From the NCBI GenBank assembly GCA_022559985.1, contig JAFJTR010000025.1, positions 124,001 to 188,000 on the forward strand: DNA of 64,000 nt. The letters are read 5' to 3'. This DNA is from Parastagonospora avenae f. sp. tritici 18332-5 (lineage: Eukaryota > Ascomycota > Dothideomycetes > Pleosporales > Phaeosphaeriaceae). Every line of letters begins with the position of its first letter. The stretch's first letter is position 1. The notes below the pieces were generated by a model. The model saw only the letters and a program-made list of their open reading frames with translations, searched no databases and was not told the origin of the DNA. Positions 46,522-57,099 of the stretch are shown here, one piece after another. A program made the position numbers and the translations under genes.

Positions 46522-47015
46522 TTCTTCTGGATGCCAAAACCAATGAGGCACTACAGAAATGTGAATGATTATCGGGCAAGGCTGTCGTGCGGAAAAAGAG
46601 CCGACCTGTGTATAAGAACATGGCAGGCGACAAAGAGCGTGAGTGACATAACTGCGGCGCGGTCAATGCATGTGCAGGGTGATATCCCTTTCGCCCATCA
46701 TGCTGCCGGTGTGAAACCGAAGCACATACTCTTTCAGGCTTTGCTTGTTTCTTTCGAACGGAACAGGGCGCCAACAAACAGATAAGAGGCATGTGAACCA
46801 GTGAGCCAGGGCCATTAGCCGGCCCGAAGTGAAGGATTGCGGCACGGTTGATTAGTGGGGTACGTGAGGGTACGTGCATCTCTCCACGCGCTTTGTTGAC
46901 TTGTGAAACACTTACCGGTAGGCTACATATGGCGCTACTCAATTTACTTTTCACCATCTCGACCCGCGACTACCTCCTGCGATCCAGATCACAACTTTGT
47001 GTTCGACAAGTGATC
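46522..47015. other. Divergent intergenic region (membrane protein / GH47)
   Basis: 494 bp between the two chosen start codons. Two further in-frame positions (46848, 46929) precede the GH47 start, so part of this may be coding or leader. Confidence 0.35.
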
Positions 47016-48785
47016 ATGATTTTGAGAAGTTATCGCTGGCCTATCTTTCTCATTGCGGCGTTTGTTTTTCTAGCAACCATTTTGCCGCTTCCCGCTCGCT
47101 TCGCACCACCTAGGAGCTTGGTTCTCCCCAACAACGACCACCACCACTCTGTTCCATCAACAACAGCTCCCTCGGGAGGCTTTCATGCCTGTCCTTCAAT
47201 ACCGCCAAATTCAGTGGTCGAACCAGACACTCAAGGCCGCTTCAATTGGAGGACCGTTCCGAAACACCACCCAGTCGAGCAATTCTCTCGACTGCCATTA
47301 GGCAAACCTGTACCTAGACCCTCTGTTCAAGCGAAGTTTGATACAGCTTCTATAGGAGATGAACCTGAATTTGCCTCTCGCAAAGAGGCCGTGCGAGAAG
47401 TTTTCGCGCGATGCTGGAAGTCCTACAAAGATCGAGCATGGACAAAAGACGAGCTCGCTCCTATCTCTGGAGGTGCTAGAGACACATTTGGGAGTTGGGG
47501 GGCTACTCTAGTCGATACTCTCGACACACTCTGGATCATGGACATGAAGCAGGAATTCGCAGAAGCCGTTGACGCTGCCGTACAAATCGACTTTGGCCCG
47601 AAGATTGATGGCGAGATCAACGTTTTCGAAACAATCATTCGTTACCTTGGAGGATTTCTGGGCGCCTACGACGTGTCCGGCTGCCACGACGCGCGACTCC
47701 TGAACAAGGCTATTGAAGTCGCAGACATGGCCTATGCGTCATTCGATACACCAAACAGAATGCCTGTCACGAGATGGAGCCCGAAGAAAGCTGTCGACGG
47801 CGAAGAACAGTTGCCAGCCGAGTCAGTCCTGATAGCTGAGGCAGCCTCCGCCAATTTAGAGTTCACTCGTCTTTCGCAACTCACAGGAGACATGCGGTAC
47901 TTCGATGCTATATCAAGAGTGACGGATGTCCTTGATCAACAACAAGGATTGACCAAACTTCCAGGCATGTGGCCGATCAGTGTAAATATGCGAAAGCCAG
48001 ATTTGACTTTCGATGGTTTCTTCGCACTTGGAGCTATGGCTGATAGTGTTTTTGAATACCTTCCTAAGATGCATCAGCTACTCAACGGCGTCGGTCCAGT
48101 CGCGGCACAGTATCAGGGAATGTACGAGTATGCAATGTCCACAGCGATTCATCATACATTGTTTCGTCCTATGGTCCACGACAAAGCTGATATACTGATC
48201 GCCGGTGCCAATGTAGATGGCAAAAGAGATGACAAAGGTCAGCATCTTGTGTGCTTTGCTGGTGGCATGTTTGCTCTTGGTGGGCGACTTTTCGATAACA
48301 GCACACACATTGGCATTGGACGTAAGATCTCGGAAGGCTGTGCCTGGACATACAAGAACTCCCCGAACGGTATCATGCCAGAAGTTTTCTCCATGCCCGC
48401 GTGTCCGACCCTTTCAGCATGCGAGTACACCCTGGAGCCCGGGACGAGCCCATTCAGCGAGGTTGGCGACGGGCGGTACGTTCTCAGGCCCGAAGCGATA
48501 GAGTCGATCTTCTACATGTATCGCATCACTGGCGACTCGAAATATCAAGATGTCGCATGGGAAATGTTTCAGGCCGTTAGCACCCATACGCGCACGGACT
48601 TCGCGAACGCGGCCATCGCGGACGTCATGAAGACGCCAGTGGAGACGTACGACAGTATGGAAAGTTTTTGGCTTGCCGAGACCCTCAGGTACTTCTACCT
48701 CATTTTCACCGATCCTGATGAGATAAGTCTGGACGACTTTGTTCTGAATACCGAGGCGCACCCATTCAGAATACCATATCACTAG
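47016..48785 (+). CDS. GH47 alpha-1,2-mannosidase (class I, type II membrane protein)
   Basis: Trims alpha-1,2-linked mannose from N-glycans in the ER/Golgi. Single exon, 589 aa from ATG 47016. A short basic N-tail plus signal anchor (YRWPIFLIAAFVFLATILPLP) places the catalytic domain in the lumen. Family blocks are all seen: ISGGARDTFGSWGATLVDTLDTL, INVFETIIRYLGGFLGAYD, HLVCFAGGMFALGGR, LRPEAIESIFYMYRITGD, and the terminal SMESFWLAETLRYFYLIF with the calcium-binding NTEAHP. Acidic catalytic residues in these blocks are present. The alternative ATG 46929 would add 29 residues before the anchor. The gene is convergent with the STAND-like gene, with only 28 bp between the two stop codons. Some class I fungal enzymes of this kind are Golgi mannosidases IA/IB; I cannot separate these from Mns1 by eye. 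Confidence 0.95.
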   Translation: MILRSYRWPIFLIAAFVFLATILPLPARFAPPRSLVLPNNDHHHSVPSTTAPSGGFHACPSIPPNSVVEPDTQGRFNWRTVPKHHPVEQFSRLPLGKPVPRPSVQAKFDTASIGDEPEFASRKEAVREVFARCWKSYKDRAWTKDELAPISGGARDTFGSWGATLVDTLDTLWIMDMKQEFAEAVDAAVQIDFGPKIDGEINVFETIIRYLGGFLGAYDVSGCHDARLLNKAIEVADMAYASFDTPNRMPVTRWSPKKAVDGEEQLPAESVLIAEAASANLEFTRLSQLTGDMRYFDAISRVTDVLDQQQGLTKLPGMWPISVNMRKPDLTFDGFFALGAMADSVFEYLPKMHQLLNGVGPVAAQYQGMYEYAMSTAIHHTLFRPMVHDKADILIAGANVDGKRDDKGQHLVCFAGGMFALGGRLFDNSTHIGIGRKISEGCAWTYKNSPNGIMPEVFSMPACPTLSACEYTLEPGTSPFSEVGDGRYVLRPEAIESIFYMYRITGDSKYQDVAWEMFQAVSTHTRTDFANAAIADVMKTPVETYDSMESFWLAETLRYFYLIFTDPDEISLDDFVLNTEAHPFRIPYH

Positions 48786-48813
48786 TTATACAATTTCTGG
48801 CTCGAAGGCTACA

Positions 48814-50809
48814 TCATACTACCACATCAATCCATTTCCCACTAGGCCACTCGACTTCCTCCTCGATACCGTGACTCCTTCTCAAGGCATCAACTTCATA
48901 GTGGCTCGACACAAGCACTTTGAGCTCCCACTTCCTTTCAGGCCCAACATAATCTTCGCCTGCCGTCTCATCTGGGCGACGAGGCATGGAGTTTAGACGA
49001 CCCAGAAAGTCTTCGAGTGTCACAGACGCCCGAGAAATTTGTTTACGCTCGGCCTTATCGCTTAAGCCATTCGACTGTGGAGGACCCTCGCTAATGCCTT
49101 GCGGCGAATTATATGTTTTCCAAAAGATTGTGTCGAGGCGGTCAATGACCCAGTAAACCTTTCTTCTCTCCTCACTGGGTCTGAAGACGCAATACGCGTC
49201 GAGCAGCCCTGCGAACTTTTCAGCAAGGCGATCAAACGAGTTGGCTTGCTTGGCTTCTGGCATGTACTTGTGCCATAAATCCGGGCAATGGTGCAAAAGC
49301 TGATACATGGCCTCTCCGATGACGGTAGTAGCGGTCCTCGCGTTCTGTGGCAGCGGAGACATGACCTCACCTGATTGGTACAGCGAGTGCAGTACCACAT
49401 GAGTGTCCGCGTAGTCGTCCACGACCTTGATCGGTATAACGGAAATAGAGGAATTGGCGCGTCTTTTATCGGTTATCCATAGCAGAGTCGTTGCTGGCCT
49501 CTTATGTGATACTTCCCACTGTTGCCATTCCACAGAATACGCAAGTTGATGCAACTGCTGGTAGCGTTTTTTTGGGCAGCGAGTCTGCTGTCTGCAGCTT
49601 GAAACGATGGAGCTGGGGGCATACGTGGGTGGGACGAGGGTTGGTTTGAGCCTTGTTGCAGATGCCGATAGGCCTTGCTCATGTATTTCTGAGGTTCTGA
49701 TCAGTAGATGAGCATCTTGTATACCGCGAATCGCATACCGTCTAGCTTTTGTTGAAGTCTGGTGTTGAGCTGCTCTGCAGCTTCGAGCTGATTGTTGACC
49801 AAGCTGAGCTGTTCACTCGCCCGCAGTAGTTGCTTTTTCACATCCACCAGATGAGTATTCGTTATTTCGGCTTCTTTCCTAATCTGGGAAGACTCTTCGT
49901 GCGCCTCCCTGACTTCGACTCGGAGCTCAAGCATGCTTTCAGAGTCTATTTCTGCTGAAATTTTGGCAACTTTATCGAATGAGTCCGCCATGACATCATG
50001 TATACCCATGGCTGTAGATATTCGTTTCAGCGTTCCTGTCCAGTCTTTCCCGTGGAAGTAGTCATATGCCTGAATCAGCGCATCTATGATCACGATGTGA
50101 AGCTGTTCGTGGAGACCTGCGATTGTCGAGGATCTTCGATATAGCTCACGGTAGCGATCGTTTCGAGGTAAAGAGTATTTGAGCCTGGACAAGAACTGCG
50201 ATGCTCTTTAGCTGGATTTTGCACTCAATAGTTCCTGGCTACTCACTTCAGAAATGGCTTTCTCCATGCGATCCTTGCGTTGGGCAACAAGGAAAAGGCC
50301 TCCAAGCAAAGCCCACACTGCATTGCCGCCACCATTAGGTACGGCCTCTTTAAAAGCACTCAAAATCGGTCCATATGCCTTTCCAAACTCATCAATCTTT
50401 ACCAAAGAAGACTGGAATTTGCCTCCCTTCGTGCTCTCGAGTTTCTGTTGGTGTTGCAGGTCTTCAGTCACGACAAATGTTTGAAGCTCTTCGAGAGAGC
50501 AAATTTTCTGCAGCTTCTTGGCATCAGATTCTTTGATACTCAGTCTTCTAATGACCTCTTCGATCGATGCAGAAACGGCGATGTTGGGCCTGATCCGAGT
50601 GTCAATCGCAATGGTTTCGCGTGGAAATTGATGAGGCTGTACCTTTGTGAGGCTGCTATTCGACTACTACGTCGAGGTACGGACGTATCAGCTTGCTTCT
50701 CCGAAACAGTATGTGCCAACGAGGAAGAGACGACAAAGGTCTTTGGCACCACGATAGGTGCTCGATCTGACACGAAACCCGGTTGAGCTGTAGAGAGTGA
50801 TACCATCAT
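48814..50809 (-). CDS. STAND/NACHT-like protein with degenerate P-loop
   Basis: Four exons (50809-50681, 50636-50247, 50195-49739, 49688-48814; introns 44-51 nt) join in frame to 616 aa. N-terminal part (~res 110-220) resembles the helical DUF7708-like domain that starts many fungal NLR-type proteins (FGKAYGPILSAFKEAVPN, WALLGGLFLVAQRKDRMEKA). A coiled coil follows (~230-325). The last third follows the order of a STAND NTPase: LLWITDKRRANSS where a P-loop (GKxGxGKS) would stand, MYQLLHHCPDLW, Walker-B-like VYWVIDRLDTIFW, sensor-like LKVLVSSHYEV. The P-loop lacks the Gly and Lys needed for ATP binding, and no WD40/ankyrin repeats follow. The donor of intron 1 (GTACCT) is weak. Role in self/non-self recognition is inferred from family; it may be a decayed or regulatory copy. 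Confidence 0.65.
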
Positions 50810-51124
50810 GACGACCAGACTCTAAACCAAATCACTTTGGAAGAAAAAAGTTAGTGTGGCGAAAAGCACAATGTCGCGCAGTATATGATCATACAACGAG
50901 GTGTCAATTTCTTTCGCGCGACACATTTGAAGACATTTACGCGGCTGAAAGTGAGACGGACTTGACGAAATCAGTTCAAGTGATTGCGCCCCCCGAGGCG
51001 ATACACATAGAGGCTGTGTAGCGGATGAGTGTACCAAGAGATTACAGTGCGAGGCTTGCACTACATCCAAATCAGGTGCACCCATCCCTCCTTCTTGTTC
51101 TCATAATAGCGTAGGATTTGTGGC

Positions 51125-51757
51125 TGCTTACAGTGTGTATCTGATCCCGGTACGCTGTGCATGGTCCTGTTGTTACGATATCAATGTTCGTCTTTAGGTG
51201 GTCTCTTGCAGTAACAACAGCTCGCAATATCGGCGTCAGACTCCGGAGCCCAGGCTTCGATGCATTGCTGACGCTGATAAAAAGAATGTGATTCAGGTTA
51301 CGATTCATAGGACCGTTTGAGGTACCGCAAGATATGTGGGTTGGTCCAGCCGCATTGCCCCACACGGGTTATGTTCCCACTAGACCTAACTGAGCGTGGC
51401 TACTGCCACCGGTGAGGCATTGACATCCTGGACACACTGCTCTACACAGTCGTGTGTTAGGCGCTCATAGCTCTCACTACATAGGTCCGCTACCGGGTGG
51501 CGTGCAGTATCCGCGACGACTGTGAGCTGATTCTGCACGGGCTCACCGTTCATATTGGGAGTACGCGTAGATGACAAATACCTGCAGGAAGCATACCTAC
51601 CTAGAAAGGTCATCAGAAGCAGCGTCAAGCCATGCGCAGCTGTTTTGATAAGTGACGGTTCTTCGCTCAAGTGCGCTTTGAACCCGAGTCTGTATCTTCC
51701 TACGGCCGAATGGAAGATGACCTCGAGATCGGCAACAAGTGTACTTCGTAGACGATT
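51125..51757 (-). pseudogene. Gene relic of unknown family
   Basis: Three protein-like fragments on the minus strand cannot be joined. The first is around 51757-51600 (RLRSTLVADLEVIFHSAVG). The second is 51560-51386 (SESYERLTHDCVEQCVQDV), ending in TAG. The third is 51365-51125 (ASKPGLRSLTPILRAVVTAR), preceded by TAA with no acceptor between. Stops separate the fragments and no splice sites remove them. I do not recognise the family. It lies between the STAND-like and AAA genes. It could also be a poorly spliced real gene; a transcript would decide. Confidence 0.35.
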
Positions 51758-52214
51758 GGCACCGTAAGTATGTTACCCGGCTACATTCTGCACATTCAGT
51801 ATCCCCGAGAAGGATGGGGTGTCTATGACAGGGTATATCGGGTATGCAGTGGGCCTTGGGGCCGGATTGGGGGCGAAAATGCTCCGTGTGTGGTGTGTGT
51901 GATCTTACTTGCAGCCAGAGAACCCGACAGGAGCGGGTTGCGAAATTGCATTGCGGCCCAGGAAATGCATGCGCTCGTTGCTGTTGTAGTTAATTGGTCT
52001 GCTACGGGAAGCGGCACAGGATTGCATAATGGCCCCCATATGCATTGGTAACGTGGTATACAATGGTTGCAAAGAGACCGGTGAAAGCAGTCGACACCTC
52101 TTTGAAGGGTAGCCGTAAATCTGTCCGCTACGATCACTAGCCTCAGGAAAGTGTGAAAGACCTTTGTTCCCGCCTTGTACCGAGTAGGAGCATAGTGTCT
52201 GTCATATCATCAAC

Positions 52215-54872
52215 ATGGCAGCCGTGGGCCAAGGTGTCGCAGAAGCGACTATACAGCCAAGTGTCTTCGAAGAAACCCAAAGACTGAAATTAGAAGAGCG
52301 TTACATCAAGCTCCTGGAGGAGAAGATCAAGCGCCTCGAGCAGGAAGCGACGAAAATATCATCATCGACCGAGAGAGACGATCCGAGTGCTCCACCATCA
52401 CCAACCCAGGAAAAGGGCGACAAGGACCAGGACAGAGACAAAGCGGCCGAAGAGACTAAGAAAGGAGAAGGGGAACAGAGTGAAGCGACCGAATTGAACA
52501 AAGAGAAGGAGCAGGATAAGGAAAAACTACGGAACCCAAAGGTGCGATATGTACATCGAAAAAAGACGGCTTTTGGACATGACGAAGAAGAAGTCGATGA
52601 GTGGGACAATACGAAAAGCTCAGAGGCAGAAGTCGAGGACGTTCCAACTATCACCTGGCGCAGGACGCAACCCGCGAACGATTCGGGCGCAGCGAAACAA
52701 GAACTCATTATTGAGTCAAAGATCCTCAAAAATGCACTGAGCGAGGTCCTGGGTAAGACTGATGAGATGACCTTTGATACTAGCGAGGTCGCCATACCTG
52801 CGCCATATGCTATCCTGTATCATAGCGAAGACAAGCTCCGGAAATATTCCGAAAACGAAGCGAATTCCGCAGCAAAGCCTGATATCGACATTCTTCTTGC
52901 ATCGCTCCACAAGGAACAAAAGTCCCTTCGCACGGACATTGCAGCTTACAAGAACAACCGTACCATCACATTTGACCTGCTCTGGGCTTTGTTCTACCCG
53001 GGATGCCGCGTGGTGCAGAAAATTATGGGCGAAGTACAGCAGTTTGTCGTGTCGCATATACTGCACTTCGAAAACGACGAAGATCACTGGCGCATGTTCG
53101 TAGCAGGAATCGATTACAACGGTGAAGCGTTTCTTCCTGTTGGACGTACAGTCAGTGTCAAACAATTCTCTGGATCCAAAGCCATAACGGAACTCACTGT
53201 CTACCCGACTGAGTATTGGAGGGATCCAAAGAGTAAGATCTGTGGTATGAACAGCGTGATTAGCACTTGATTGACGATGAAACAGATGATAGTCTCGATT
53301 CGGCAGTCCTCGTGGAACGGCTAGAGAAGAGAGGGAAGATCTTTGAGGATCTCTGCTTGGCGAAGCTGGAGAGACGGCATAGGCAGTACAGTGGCGTTGC
53401 GATCACTGCAGGCTCAATCGAGATGGCAAGAGATGATGACAGAGATGTTTGTCATCCACGGTTTCACATTGAAATATGCTGACGGCAGCATAAGGACAGG
53501 ACCGTACACACAGACACTGAGATGGACGAGAAAGCCGGACAGGAGGTAGGAGACCTATACTTGGTCTGTCAGATGATCACTGACACACGTTTCAGATCGC
53601 ACTTGATGACTTCGTGATGGTTGGTGAGTTGAAAATTGTTCGTAGAAGCTTCGATGCGTTATCGTTGATCATGTCTAGATCATTATGCGTATCTGAACCT
53701 CTGGAAGATCGGTCCAACGGAAGATCTCATGATTGGCAAAGAAGAGGTTACATGGCTCGACCTGTACGCCAAACCATGGCAACAACGATGGCGCCACTAC
53801 ATTGGTGACCTCCCGCTGCTCGACGACGGAAAGCTGCAAGGCACTTTGACTTCGGACCAGCTTCAATTTTGTCCGCCAAGGGTATTGGGATTTGCTGTCT
53901 CTCAAAAGAAGTTTGTTCAGTTGTTGGTGGTGAACGTTCGAAAGAATGTGTCACAGAAGGACAAGGAAAAGCCTTGGGATGATCTCAAGTTAAGGAAGAA
54001 AGATAAGGACACACTGAAGAGCCTCGTTGTTGAACATGCGAAGAGCGATGTCATAGAGGACGTCATCCCCGGCAAAGGCAAGGGTCTCGTCGTGCTTCTT
54101 CATGGTCCACCGGGAGTTGGAAAGACACTGAGCGCTGAAAGTCTGGCTATACTTACAGACAAGCCGCTTTACAGTGTTAGCATGGCAGACATTGGAATAT
54201 CGCCGCGTACTGTCGAGAGCAACTTACGACGCATCTTCGAGCTGGCTACACACTGGAAAGCCATCCTCTTGTTCGACGAAGCAGACGTCTTTCTCGAAGC
54301 GCGATCCCTGGAAGATGTACGTCGAAACAGTCTAGTGTCAACCCTTCTGCGCATACTGGAGTATTTTCAAGGTAAGCTCTGAACGATGTAAGGTCCTGAC
54401 ATCATCTTACATGACGAACAGGGATTCTCTTCTTGACTTCGAACCGAGCAAAAACTTTCGATGAAGCTTTTACTTCGAGAATCCATATGGCAATTCAATT
54501 CGTACCGCTAGACGACAAACAGCGAGCGGAGATCTGGAGACTGTGGTTCAATCGAGCTAAGGACGCAATTGACCCGTCGTTTGACTGGGAGGACTGCCTC
54601 GACGAAGAAGATGGAACAGGGACACTCATTAAACACAAGCTGAACGGGCGCGAGATCAGAAATATAGTCCGGAGCGCGATGAATCTCGCGATGGCAGACA
54701 AAAAGTCCAGAGGAAAATTGACGTGGACGCACGTTGACAATGTGCTGCAAAGAACACTTGACTTCAAAGGCGTAAGTATCAATTTGAAGATGAGAGATGG
54801 AATGCACTGACTTTGTGATATTAGTACATGCTCCAGGGAGAAGAAATGGCGAAGCGCGATAACATTCGCTAA
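52215..54872 (+). CDS. AAA+ ATPase with N-terminal DUF7025-type domain
   Basis: Seven exons (52215-53232, 53286-53446, 53489-53545, 53596-53623, 53679-54371, 54422-54771, 54825-54872) join in frame to 784 aa. The N-terminus is a charged coiled coil (residues ~15-130). A middle domain typical of fungal DUF7025 proteins follows (FDLLWALFYPG at ~255; YAYLNLWKIG later). The AAA core has Walker A LLHGPPGVGKT, Walker B LLFDEADVFLEAR, sensor 1 LTSNR and the arginine-finger region FTSRIHMAI, then a helical lid (GREIRNIVRSAMNLAM). All ATPase residues are present. The third exon depends on a 42-nt intron (53447-53488) that removes a TGA; its donor is GTTTGT. Substrate unknown; these proteins are expanded in filamentous fungi. 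Divergent from the STAND-like gene. Confidence 0.85.
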
Positions 54873-55681
54873 TTTGACACGTGCGAAAGGGAATGGCCTC
54901 GGAGGAGTATTGGTCGAACCACCAGACCTTGTTTTCAACATCAGATACATGGACAGAGTTAAGCAGTTTAGCCTTATGATATTTCCTGATATGTTTGCAT
55001 TGACTCGGATCGTTGGATCGTCGGATCGTCGTGGCTCAAGTGTATCTAGGTACGTGTGCGAGAGGAAGAATGCGCGGACGCAAAATTTGTCCGGGACGAA
55101 ATTGCACACTCTTGTGTTCAGTGGGCCCCCTCGTTGTTAAATTCCTCGCATTCTTCAGCAAGTTCAGTACTAGAGGCACTGATGAAATTTTGAGTACAAG
55201 TCGTTGAAGTTGTTTGATCACGTTGCTGAGCGTGGGCCCCGGGGTGAGCGGTGAGCGCCAAGCCTTCGAAGATTTGTCAGGGTCGCAAATGGCTGCTGCC
55301 TCTTCCACAGCAGCAGATTTCCCGACGATTCGTCAATTGATGTAGTGCAAAACCTGCTCGAATCGTCAGACCACAGTTCCTGTCATCATTAAATTCCTTT
55401 TGGAATAAGTAGCACGGTGAAACTTTCGACAACAATCAAAACATGTTCCCTCAGCTGCCACCTTCAACCCTATCCATATACGATTAACGACATCCAAGTA
55501 CAGGCTCATTACATCGATACCATTCGAAGACGCCTTATTCCATCTCACCGGATCAGGGAGATGCCATTATTCGCACTGCAGCCTTTCATCGGACGGATTT
55601 CGATCGCGCAGTCATATGATTCTTGTCGGCCATAGGGCTTATCCCTTGGCGCATGAGTGATGAACCAGGTTCCGTTTTCAC

Positions 55682-55701
55682 CTAGGCCTGTTTCGGCCTA
55701 G
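55682..55701. repeat. Inverted repeat CTAGGCC-6nt-GGCCTAG
   Basis: Perfect 7-bp arms with a 6-nt spacer, 24 bp before a TATA box and ~130 bp before the F-box frame. The position suits a factor-binding dyad. Confidence 0.6.
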
Positions 55702-55725
55702 CTCCTTCACCCTCTCTCTTTTGCG

Positions 55726-55731
55726 TATATA
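55726..55731 (+). promoter_or_regulatory. TATA box of F-box gene
   Basis: TATATA followed by a CT-rich stretch, about 100 bp upstream of the F-box coding frame. Confidence 0.4.
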
Positions 55732-55828
55732 GGCTCTCTCTCCCATAGCCTAATACATCATGATTCTCCTCAACCTCTACGCTTGACGGTTCTCACCTCG
55801 CACACACTGCAACAGTGTCAAGTCCATC

Positions 55829-56419
55829 TTGCCTGCTTCTCATGTACCAAAGAAACCATTAGGACACCTAGACAGACTACCTCTTGAGCTTATCAACGAA
55901 ATCTGTCGGTGGCTAGATGTTCTGTCAATCTTCCACTTGCGCCAGACTAACGTGCGGGCCCGTCAAGTGGTTGATGCACTTCGCGAATATCAGATCCTCA
56001 CTACACTTTCCCTCAATCCCTTCTCTGCGCTTCTGCAAACCCGCTTAGCATCAAGCATCACATTGAGAGAAATTTCAGCCGTTGTTTATACGGAGATCTG
56101 CTCTCTCTGCGATGACCGGTACGGCGATCTTGTCTACCTGCCGACTTGGATCAGATGCTGCTCACACTGTCTTCGGAAAGGTGCTCGTAGGCTCCGGACT
56201 GCTTCACTCGATAGCACTAGAAGAGCACTCCGTCTCACGCCAACAGGAACACCTTCGAAATTGCGGACATTTGAAAGCGCTCCAGGCATATACACCATGG
56301 GCGAGCGATCTCGTCCCGATCGAGTAATCCTTGCTTCCACCGAAGTCGCTGTATTGGCGTTTAAGGGAAAGAAGGGGATCGACCTGAGGAGACTTTCCTC
56401 GTCCCCTCTTTATGTGTGA
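55829..56419 (+). CDS. F-box protein, start codon not found
   Basis: The F-box motif, which binds Skp1 in SCF ubiquitin ligases, is at the very N-terminus: GHLDRLPLELINEICRWLD then LSIFHLRQTNVRARQVVD. A cysteine-rich part follows (CSLCDDRYGDLVYLP to CCSHCL), a pattern common in fungal F-box proteins. About 196 codons in one exon, ending at 56419. No in-frame ATG precedes the F-box: the frame's first strong codon is TTG at 55829, and the upstream ATG at 55759 runs into a stop after eight codons. Either initiation is at a near-cognate codon, an upstream exon is missed, or the ATG was lost. Target protein unknown. The span given is the open frame, not a proven CDS. Confidence 0.6.
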   Translation: MPASHVPKKPLGHLDRLPLELINEICRWLDVLSIFHLRQTNVRARQVVDALREYQILTTLSLNPFSALLQTRLASSITLREISAVVYTEICSLCDDRYGDLVYLPTWIRCCSHCLRKGARRLRTASLDSTRRALRLTPTGTPSKLRTFESAPGIYTMGERSRPDRVILASTEVAVLAFKGKKGIDLRRLSSSPLYV

Positions 56420-56674
56420 CGGTTATGAGGAGAAGCAGATCACGTGTTGGTGGTCTGGTGCTGCTTCATCACATTATTGAGCACCTCTTACTTCAGCTGT
56501 ATAACGGATACGTTATGTAAATAGACCCTGCTGCTGCCTCATCGAGAGTAGAGTACGAATAACAGAACACGATAGCAGAATACATGAAATTACGTTCTAC
56601 CGCGACATGATGCTTCCAAGGCCTGCTGTGCGCTACCCACCTACAATCTGCAAACCCAACAATTCGAAACTGGG

Positions 56675-56899
56675 ATGTCTGGTGCCGGCTGTCAACTTGC
56701 GATAAAAGACCGCGTCATCGGCGGATATTGGGCTGGCGACATGCGCGACAAGGTGTACTCCCGCCGCGGGTTTCTCGTACACTTTGTATGGTGCGAGCAA
56801 GCCCAGAATCTATGGCTAGAAAGTAAGGATGGAGCAGTCGAGCCTCCTAAGCTACCACACATCTGCAAAGCGGGCGGCTATTTCAAGCCAAGGAAATGA
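56675..56899 (+). CDS. Small hypothetical protein, 74 aa
   Basis: ATG-started frame with balanced composition: MSGAGCQLAIKDRVIGGYWA near the start and a basic end (GYFKPRK). It has three aromatic-rich stretches (FLVHFVWCEQ) and no signal peptide or known motif. It lies between the F-box gene and the dienelactone hydrolase. It may be a small gene, a fragment of a larger one, or chance. Confidence 0.25.
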   Translation: MSGAGCQLAIKDRVIGGYWAGDMRDKVYSRRGFLVHFVWCEQAQNLWLESKDGAVEPPKLPHICKAGGYFKPRK

Positions 56900-57099
56900 A
56901 TCAGCTCACTCAATGCAAGCCGGACAACATTGTGCCAAGTACATAGGAGGAGCCAGATGTGTAACAACAGTCCGCCCATTTTATAGTTCGGAGGTACACA
57001 CGGAACTCGCGTGGTCCATATGTACCCTTTTCAGATCAATGTCATCGCCACGGATATCAGAAACAATCAGCAATTCTAAATCGCCAGAAACTATCCCCC

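Larger units (their letters stand above)
54873..55828. other. Intergenic region upstream of F-box gene
   Basis: About 950 bp. Near 55010-55030 GGATCGT is repeated three times. An inverted repeat (55682-55701) and TATA box (55726-55731) lie near the right end. No gene seen. Confidence 0.35.
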
